Position numbers and translations under genes: made by a program. Positions 1-4,693 of a stretch of DNA of 5,098 bases are shown one piece after another. This stretch comes from Candidatus Thorarchaeota archaeon (GTDB taxonomy: Archaea > Asgardarchaeota > Thorarchaeia > Thorarchaeales > Thorarchaeaceae). The notes beneath the pieces are model-generated. The model was given only the letters and a program-made list of their open reading frames with translations, searched no databases and had not been told where the DNA came from. The DNA lies in assembly GCA_016840245.1 (NCBI GenBank), contig JAEOST010000099.1, forward strand, positions 1 to 5,098. Direction: 5' to 3'. Each line of letters starts with the position of its first letter. Position 1 is the stretch's first letter.

Positions 1-69
1 GATAACATCAGACCAGCCACATCACCTGAGGATGTGAAGAAATACATCGATTGGGCGGAGGGTTCCTAG
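1..69 (+). CDS. C-terminal end of a probable Vps4/CdvC-type AAA ATPase (partial, 5' end outside window)
   Basis: An open frame enters from the left edge and stops at TAG 67-69, leaving 22 residues that begin DNIRPATSPEDVKKY and end in W-A-E-G-S. A Lys/Arg-Pro-[ST]-x-[ST]-x-E/D pattern followed by an aromatic-rich helix is typical of the C-terminal helix of archaeal AAA ATPases, including Vps4/CdvC and Cdc48-like proteins. No Walker or SRH motif is in the window, so the family rests on this tail plus context: the next gene starts 3 bp later and encodes an ESCRT-II subunit. Vps4 is the ATPase that disassembles ESCRT-III filaments. Another AAA protein is possible from the tail alone. Confidence 0.6.
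   Translation, partial: DNIRPATSPEDVKKYIDWAEGS
57..62 (+). promoter_or_regulatory. Shine-Dalgarno site for the vps25-like gene
   Basis: GGAGGG lies inside the last codons of the upstream gene, with a 10-nt spacer to the GTG at 73. It matches the archaeal 16S 3' end (CCUCC) and supports GTG as the start. It also suggests translation of this gene from the upstream transcript. Confidence 0.6.
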
Positions 70-72
70 GTA

Positions 73-795
73 GTGGCTGAAAAAGAGCGGATTAGAAGAA
101 AGGAAAAATCCACTCCGTCAGTTGACACCAAAATTCAGGAAGAGAATATAGAGGCTGAATCTGAGTCAGAAGCTGAAATAGATGTAGAACCTACTACAGA
201 GGATTCGAAACCTTCGGTGATTGAGAGAACCCAGATAGAGAGCGAAATCCAATCAATCACGACAATTGAGCCAGCTCAAACCATTCCAGAGGTCCTCCTA
301 CCAAACTGGGGAGACTCAAGTCAAACGGAATGGATGTATCACATTCCAATAAGAGAAGAAGATCGAGAAATGTGGGCAGAAGAATGGTCAGACTTCATGA
401 TTGTCTGGTGCAGAGAGAAGGACATCCACGTTATGTCATTCTCGTTATTCGTTGGAGAACCGCCATTCAATGAGCTGCACTCCAAGATTGATGCATTCAG
501 ATTGATTGGAGAAAAGATAGTCGACAAAGATGTTGGGAAGTGGCTTGAGGGAAAGAAACGTCGACTTCGGGTCTATTGGCGGTTCTTGGAAGAATGGGCA
601 GATGTTCTCTACCAATGGGCCCTAGAACGTGGAGCAGTTCGAATTGATGTGAAATCACTGATAATTCAAAGTGCTCGTGAGAGTTTCTCCAAACTACCAG
701 AAGATGAGATTCACTCAGTCCTAGAATTGCTTGTTGACCGTGGTCATGCTGAGTGGGTGGATAAGAAAAAGGGTGCTATTATACTGAAGATATAG
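73..795 (+). CDS. vps25: ESCRT-II subunit, Vps25-like, with acidic N-terminal extension
   Basis: Probable Vps25 subunit of an archaeal ESCRT-II complex, which in eukaryotes carries two Vps25 copies and recruits ESCRT-III to membranes in the cytoplasm. The 240 residues split in three. Residues 1-75 are a disordered extension with a basic start (KERIRRKEK) followed by a Glu/Ser/Thr-rich acidic stretch. Residues about 76-165 match Vps25 winged helix 1: WSDFMIVWCREK aligns with human WCSLVLSFCRLH, EPPFNE with SPLFNN, and KWLEGKK with EWLDKSK. Residues about 168-240 match winged helix 2: YWRFLEEWADVLYQW (168-182) aligns with human MWRRPEEWGKLIYQW. Human Vps25 is 176 residues, so the extension accounts for the extra length. 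The start is GTG, 3 bp after the upstream stop, with a good Shine-Dalgarno. The alignment is from memory, but the tryptophan pattern makes the family call strong. Confidence 0.88.
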   Translation: MAEKERIRRKEKSTPSVDTKIQEENIEAESESEAEIDVEPTTEDSKPSVIERTQIESEIQSITTIEPAQTIPEVLLPNWGDSSQTEWMYHIPIREEDREMWAEEWSDFMIVWCREKDIHVMSFSLFVGEPPFNELHSKIDAFRLIGEKIVDKDVGKWLEGKKRRLRVYWRFLEEWADVLYQWALERGAVRIDVKSLIIQSARESFSKLPEDEIHSVLELLVDRGHAEWVDKKKGAIILKI

Positions 796-797
796 TA

Positions 798-1517
798 TCA
801 TGGCGGAGGATGTGAAGGGGCACCTGAGTCCCGAGAACGGAGACCAGGGAACCAATAACGACCACCGGTTGAGAAGCGCATGTCGGCAACAGCCATTCCT
901 GCTTCTACAAGACTTGTCAAGACCTGACGTGCATGGTCTTCGGACCACTTGAGTTCGATCATTATCTCCTCCACAGTCGCAAATCCTTTAGATGCAGCCA
1001 GATTGATGACATCAGATTGGTCACGCCTCAATTCAAGAGGTCTTAGTTCAACTACTTTTACACCACCCCTTAGAGTCCTAATTCCTGGAATAAGCCCATG
1101 TTTTGCTACCATGTTGACAGCTTCAATAACGTCGTTGTAGCTGACAGACTTCATTTCAGGAAGTCTTCGTACAACCTCAACAATGAGCTCAGCAAGACCC
1201 ATGAGACCCTTAGACGAATTCGCAGTGGCAACATCCAAGATTGCCAGACCAATGTAGTCGTAGTATTCCTCCTGGGTCATACCTTGATGTGAGGGTGTAG
1301 ATTGTTGTGCCTGTAGATTTAGGAGATGAAACGCATCGGGGAATCGTTCATAGGCTCGTTCATACTCAAGGAGCCGGACAACATCAAGACCAACTCGTCG
1401 GAGTTCATCAATGTGTAAACGAACCTCAGCTATGAGGCCTTCTGATTCTAGTTGGTATGAGCGGATGTCCACAGCACCCACGTCATACATCTTCTTCAGC
1501 TGGTCAAGTGTAGCCAT
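798..1517 (-). CDS. ESCRT-II subunit, EAP30-domain protein (Vps22/Vps36-like)
   Basis: EAP30/Vps36-family protein of 239 residues, the predicted partner of the Vps25-like protein in an archaeal ESCRT-II. Residues about 22-72 form a charged helical region like the N-terminal helical hairpin of Vps22. Residues about 85-160 look like winged helix 1: EEYYDYIGLAILDV resembles human Vps22/SNF8 GDFYYELGVQIIEV, and a GLIPGI turn precedes the strand. Residues about 165-226 are winged helix 2: LKWSEDHARQVLTSLVEAG (189-207) against human LKWETERARQVLEHLLKEG, then RYWFPGL against HYWLPAL. It is closer to Vps22 than to Vps36, and I see no GLUE domain. A Pro-rich tail (GAPSHPPP) ends it. The ATG at 1517 is the first start after an in-frame stop at 1560-1562; its Shine-Dalgarno is weak. 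It is convergent with vps25, with a 2-bp gap. Confidence 0.92.
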   Translation of the reverse strand: MATLDQLKKMYDVGAVDIRSYQLESEGLIAEVRLHIDELRRVGLDVVRLLEYERAYERFPDAFHLLNLQAQQSTPSHQGMTQEEYYDYIGLAILDVATANSSKGLMGLAELIVEVVRRLPEMKSVSYNDVIEAVNMVAKHGLIPGIRTLRGGVKVVELRPLELRRDQSDVINLAASKGFATVEEIMIELKWSEDHARQVLTSLVEAGMAVADMRFSTGGRYWFPGLRSRDSGAPSHPPP

Positions 1518-1612
1518 TGAAGCATATAGTTCCGATTGAGTTCTGTCGTGATTCAGTTCCTATCCCTTCGTATGATTACGTTTCTGATGTGTACTATCAA
1601 AAAAGGGGGAAA

Positions 1613-1629
1613 TCGGTCTTTAAGACAGA
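1613..1629. repeat. Dyad-symmetric element, possible operator
   Basis: TCGGTCTTTAAGACAGA pairs 7 of 8 positions around T1621 (arms TC-x-GTCTT / AAGAC-x-GA). It lies about 95 bp upstream of the EAP30 start and 113 bp upstream of the phosphatase start. That geometry suits a binding site for a dimeric regulator. No regulator gene is identifiable nearby, so this is a candidate only. Confidence 0.3.
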
Positions 1630-1639
1630 GTATTATCAT

Positions 1640-1657
1640 TGATCCAAGACTGATCCA
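1640..1657. repeat. Short direct repeat TGATCCA x2, 11-nt period
   Basis: TGATCCA occurs at 1640-1646 and 1651-1657, separated by AGAC. The 11-nt period is about one helical turn, so both copies face the same side of the DNA. It may be part of a regulatory site upstream of the phosphatase gene, or chance. Confidence 0.3.
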
Positions 1658-1703
1658 GAATTGGAAATAGAAAATCCTCGTTGAAGCCGCTCGAATAAGG
1701 CAT

Positions 1704-1711
1704 CTTATATG
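1704..1711 (+). promoter_or_regulatory. Probable TATA box of the alkaline phosphatase gene
   Basis: CTTATATG follows a purine-rich AATAAGG stretch that could act as the BRE. With the usual archaeal spacing of about 25 nt, transcription would start near 1733, giving a leader of roughly 10 nt before the ATG at 1743. A weak GGTG (1735-1738) sits 4 nt before the ATG. Placement is by eye only. Confidence 0.4.
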
Positions 1712-1742
1712 GCAAGTTACAAACTCCTTCTGCTGGTGCTAT

Positions 1743-3110
1743 ATGTCGGTTGATATCAAAAGAACAGGTTTTGTAATTCTGTTCACACTCATCCTGTTTG
1801 GTGGAGTCTACACGAATCAGTACTCAGTTTCAGGTGTTCCAATCTCAGAGCACAATGAACCATTCAGTTTGATACTGATGATCGGAGATGGAATGGGCTT
1901 CTCCCATACTCAACTGGCAAGACTTGTTGAATTCGGCGAGTCTGGAAACTTGACAATGGAACAGGCACCATATAGAATGGAAGTAGAAACCTACAGCGCA
2001 GATGATGCAGAAACTGACTCAGCTGCGGCTGCAACAGCAATGGCAACAGGAGCGAAAACAAACAATGGGATGTTATCTATCACTCCAAATGGGACAATCC
2101 TTGAGACCATTCTTGAGCAAGTTCAGAAACTGGATAAGGCAACAGGAATTGTAGCAACCAGTAACATCCAACATGCTACACCTGCAGCATTCATGGCGCA
2201 TGTTGCTAGTCGAAACTCTGTAACAGAGATTACTAGACAAATCGTTGAAGAATCACAAGTCGATGTTCTACTAGGTGGTGGCTCGTTGTATCTCTCAACA
2301 AGTCAGTTGGAAACGATGCAGAGTCAGGGATACAGCATTGTGGAAAACCGTAATGATATGTTAGAAGCGAACACAAGCAAGATTCTGGGTTTATTCGCAG
2401 ATAGATTCATGGACTATGAAATGGAGCGAAACTACACGCTGACTCCCTCAATTGCAGAGATGACGAGTAAATCAATTGAGATTCTTTCTCAGGATCCAGA
2501 CGGATTCTTCCTGATGGTTGAGGGCAGTCGTATTGATCATGCTGCACATGCCAATGACAAAGTGGGTACAGCTCTCGATGCAATTGCATTTGATGAGGCA
2601 GTTAGAGTTGCTCTGGACTTCGTACTATCACATGACAACTGCGCACTTGTTGTCACTGCAGATCATGAAACAGGAGGTTTGACTATAATCAACAATAGTC
2701 TATCCTCAACTCTTCCAGCGGATGTGCTGTCTGAGGAGGATAAGCGAACTTTAAGGATTGACCGAGTTCAGAATGTGACTGTGAATTGGAACACTACCTA
2801 TCATTCTGCTGCGAATGTCCCTTTGTTCTATTTCGGGCCAGAAATTACTAGTATGGTTAATCATTCAATAATTGACAACACGGATATCTACGACTATATG
2901 TGGTCGCATTTCTCATCAGAGCCAGTGTCACTCACTAGTAGCGTTGCTACCACGACATCTGGTTCTGTCACTACATCTACAAGTGAAACAAGTACAACAA
3001 CACCATTTCAACTCGATACAGAGATTCTTATCTTAGGTGCCTCAGTGATTGGTGTGCTCTGTCTCTCATTCATACTCGTAGTTCTGTACCACAGAAAAAG
3101 TAACACATGA
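1743..3110 (+). CDS. Membrane-anchored extracytoplasmic alkaline phosphatase (PhoA family)
   Basis: Phosphomonoesterase of the PhoA superfamily (455 residues), hydrolysing phosphate esters outside the cell. Residues about 9-29 are a signal peptide or N-terminal membrane segment. The active site is complete. D49 (MIGDGMG), S93 (ETDSAAAATA, nucleophile), T146, R157 (HVASR), E260, D265 and H269 (VEGSRIDHAAH), D307-H308 (VTADHETGG) and H354 match E. coli D51, S102, T155, R166, E322, D327, H331, D369-H370 and H412. E. coli D153 and K328 are replaced by H144 and H266, as in mammalian enzymes. A Ser/Thr-rich stalk (about 393-422) leads to a transmembrane helix (about 426-448) and a short basic tail, so the catalytic domain should be tethered on the outer face. 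About eight N-x-S/T sequons (for example N69, N116, N344, N350) fit surface glycosylation. It is a single gene, convergent with aspS. Physiological substrate and phosphate regulation are not shown. Confidence 0.93.
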   Translation: MSVDIKRTGFVILFTLILFGGVYTNQYSVSGVPISEHNEPFSLILMIGDGMGFSHTQLARLVEFGESGNLTMEQAPYRMEVETYSADDAETDSAAAATAMATGAKTNNGMLSITPNGTILETILEQVQKLDKATGIVATSNIQHATPAAFMAHVASRNSVTEITRQIVEESQVDVLLGGGSLYLSTSQLETMQSQGYSIVENRNDMLEANTSKILGLFADRFMDYEMERNYTLTPSIAEMTSKSIEILSQDPDGFFLMVEGSRIDHAAHANDKVGTALDAIAFDEAVRVALDFVLSHDNCALVVTADHETGGLTIINNSLSSTLPADVLSEEDKRTLRIDRVQNVTVNWNTTYHSAANVPLFYFGPEITSMVNHSIIDNTDIYDYMWSHFSSEPVSLTSSVATTTSGSVTTSTSETSTTTPFQLDTEILILGASVIGVLCLSFILVVLYHRKSNT

Positions 3111-3159
3111 CCAAGTGAATTCCCCAGTTGGTCTACGTCACTTTATATCTCTTGATAGA
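3111..3159. other. Convergent gap between alkaline phosphatase and aspS
   Basis: Both genes end here, so both transcripts should terminate in or near these 49 bp. A weak inverted repeat (CCAAGTG 3111-3117 with CAGTTGG 3125-3131, one mismatch) has no following T-run. The TTTATATCT at 3142-3150 is only modestly T-rich. No confident terminator can be called. Confidence 0.4.
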
Positions 3160-4539
3160 CTATGGAGTGATTCTATCACGGTCTCTAGGTAGCAAAGTTG
3201 CTTCTCGAATATTATCAATACCTAACAACTGCATTGTTAACCTCTCAACTCCCAATCCCAATCCTCCGTGAGGGGGTGCTCCATACTTGAATGGATCCAG
3301 ATAGAATGCGAACGCTTTGGGATCGAAGTCTTTTGCCTTGAATCGCTCAACAAGAAGGTCATAGAGATGGATACGTTGTCCTCCTGTAGTGATTTCCATT
3401 CCTTTGTAGGTCAGGTCGAAACTCTCGGTCATTCCCTCATCGGTTAGACTTGGCATCGTATATGCGGGTCTTAGCTCTAGAGGATAGTGTGTAATGAAGA
3501 CCATATCAGTACCAAACTTCTCTGGAAATATCTCACCCAGGAGTCGCTCGCTTTCAGGATCCAGATCATCTGTTATCTGTAAATCCTTACCAGCATCATT
3601 CAGAAGATCAATGGCTTCAGCATATTTCACTCTCTTGAAAGGAGCCTTTGGGATCTCTAAATCAACACCCAGAAGTTCAAGTTCAGGTGCTCGGGATTCC
3701 AGTGTCTTAGTGAAGGAGTAATTCAGCATTTGCTCCTCCATCTTCATCACATCTTCAACACTGCTTATCCACGCCATCTCAAAGTCAAAGGATGTGTACT
3801 CATTGACATGACGTCGTGTGTTATGTTTCTCTGCTCGAAAAACTGGTGCAATCTCAAAGACGCGTCCAAATCCAGCTAGAAGCATTAGTTGCTTGTAAAA
3901 CTGAGGGCTCTGAGCGAGGTATGCTTTCTTCTCAAAGTATTTGATTTCAAACAGATTAGCCCCTCCCTCTGTGGCCTCAGCCACAATTTTCGGAGTATGA
4001 ATCTCCACAAAGTCATGCTGTTCAAGGAATGCTCGAGCATGACGCACAAGCGAGTGTTGAATTTTGAAGATTGCATTGATAGTGGGCTTTCTCAGGTCAA
4101 GGATACGGTGATTGAGACGAGTATCAAGATCAATGTCAACTTTACCCTCTACTACATCAATTGGTAGGCGCTCGGACTTGTTGAGGATACGAATTCGTGT
4201 GGGAATAATCTCAGCACCTGCTTCTACTTGCTTTGCTTCTACGACATCACCATGTACAGCGATTGCCGTTTCAGGTTTTAGTTTTTCAGTGGCTTTGAAG
4301 ACATCTTCTGACACCTTCTTCTGAGGAACTGTGACTTGAGCAGTTCCGTGCTCATCTCGTAGGACTATGAACTTGATCTTACCCTTGTCGCGGAGGATAT
4401 GAACCCAGCCCATAAGGACTACACTCTTACCTGCTAATTCAGGGGTTATCTCAGATGTGAAATGAGTACGAGGAATGTCACCGATTGGTTCAACGCCTGC
4501 TTCTTCATAGAATCCCATTTTGATTCGCCTCTGATACAT
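3160..4539 (-). CDS. aspS: Aspartyl-tRNA synthetase, archaeal/eukaryotic type (possibly non-discriminating)
   Basis: Class IIb synthetase that charges tRNA-Asp with aspartate in the cytoplasm. The anticodon-binding OB fold covers about 24-120 (GWVHILRDKGKIKFIVLRD). The catalytic core carries motif 1 (about 158-185, ending HTPKI), the flipping loop ATEGGANLF (189-197), motif 2 (FEIAPVFRAEKHNTRRH, R235) and motif 3 (GGLGLGVERL, R433). The end LLPRDRDRITP matches archaeal AspRS, and the bacterial GAD insertion is absent. H47 replaces the Trp (W26) of the discriminating Thermococcus enzyme, a change linked to relaxed recognition that also charges tRNA-Asn. At 459 residues it is about 20 longer than the Thermococcus enzyme; the extra residues lie before RTHFTSEI. 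Two in-frame ATGs (4539 and 4518) each have an upstream Shine-Dalgarno. I kept 4539, whose site is stronger. Confidence 0.96.
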   Translation of the reverse strand: MYQRRIKMGFYEEAGVEPIGDIPRTHFTSEITPELAGKSVVLMGWVHILRDKGKIKFIVLRDEHGTAQVTVPQKKVSEDVFKATEKLKPETAIAVHGDVVEAKQVEAGAEIIPTRIRILNKSERLPIDVVEGKVDIDLDTRLNHRILDLRKPTINAIFKIQHSLVRHARAFLEQHDFVEIHTPKIVAEATEGGANLFEIKYFEKKAYLAQSPQFYKQLMLLAGFGRVFEIAPVFRAEKHNTRRHVNEYTSFDFEMAWISSVEDVMKMEEQMLNYSFTKTLESRAPELELLGVDLEIPKAPFKRVKYAEAIDLLNDAGKDLQITDDLDPESERLLGEIFPEKFGTDMVFITHYPLELRPAYTMPSLTDEGMTESFDLTYKGMEITTGGQRIHLYDLLVERFKAKDFDPKAFAFYLDPFKYGAPPHGGLGLGVERLTMQLLGIDNIREATLLPRDRDRITP

Positions 4540-4547
4540 TATCTCAG

Positions 4548-4556
4548 CTCCACCTT
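4548..4556 (-). promoter_or_regulatory. Shine-Dalgarno for the upstream aspS start
   Basis: On the minus strand this reads AAGGTGGAG with an 8-nt spacer to the ATG at 4539. A second, shorter site, AGAGG (4528-4532), sits 9 nt before the alternative in-frame ATG at 4518, so the true start is not settled. The longer form adds only MYQRRIK. Confidence 0.5.
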
Positions 4557-4627
4557 GAAATGAGTTAAGAGGGTTTTGGACTTACACCTAGACATCCACA
4601 TAATAACTAATACCGTAGTTTCATGCC

Positions 4628-4645
4628 CTGTGTTACATAATACAG
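4628..4645. repeat. Imperfect 18-nt palindrome, possible operator
   Basis: CTGTGTTACATAATACAG pairs 7 of 9 positions (CTGT-x-TTA-xx-TAA-x-ACAG). It overlaps the TATA-like ACATAATA, 49 nt before the response-regulator start. A dimeric repressor bound here would block TBP/TFB. This is inference from symmetry and position only. Confidence 0.3.
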
Positions 4646-4693
4646 ACCATTTGCAGGGTCCTTGTATCTATGTATGTGGGGTAGTTAAGAGAG

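Larger units (their letters stand above)
1518..1742. other. Divergent intergenic region between the EAP30 gene and the alkaline phosphatase gene
   Basis: This 225-bp non-coding stretch holds the start regions of two divergent genes. I see a TATA-like element for the phosphatase, a 17-nt dyad, an 11-nt-period direct repeat, and an A6G5A3 run (1599-1612). I see no tRNA fold, no riboswitch-like conserved core and no convincing small ORF. A promoter for the EAP30 gene must lie here too, but no single TATA box on that strand stands out; the TATA-like ACTATATG sits too close to the ATG to serve it. Confidence 0.6.
4540..4693. other. Divergent intergenic region between aspS and the response-regulator gene
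   Basis: These 154 bp must hold promoters for both genes. AT-rich candidates are TTAGTTATTATG on the minus strand (4599-4610) for aspS, and ACATAATA (4635-4642) on the plus strand for the response regulator. The latter would start transcription near 4665 and leave a leader of about 29 nt. An imperfect palindrome overlaps the latter. The 9-mer AGTTAAGAG occurs at 4563-4571 and 4683-4691. I see no tRNA or other structured RNA. Confidence 0.5.

Noticed and set aside
460..474. EPPFNE in the Vps25-like protein (residues 129-134) as the eukaryotic PPxF ESCRT-II contact motif
   Set aside because: It aligns with SPLFNN inside winged helix 1 of human Vps25, not with the N-terminal PPFF segment, so it is not the docking motif.
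721..948. Minus-strand open frame of 75 codons across the vps25/EAP30 junction
   Set aside because: It overlaps both ESCRT-II genes in another frame, has a Cys/Arg-rich composition with no domain signal, and is explained as a shadow.
1518..1742. tRNA, small RNA or riboswitch in the 225-bp intergenic region
   Set aside because: No T-loop consensus (GGTTCRANNCC), no long paired stems and no recognised conserved core were seen.
3111..3131. Hairpin as a terminator for the phosphatase gene
   Set aside because: The stem has only four outer pairs, a mismatch and two inner pairs, with a 7-nt loop and no T-run after it.
3885..4324. Several 60-90 codon frames inside aspS on both strands
   Set aside because: aspS is intact and strongly conserved through this stretch; these frames have no own start signals or domain features.
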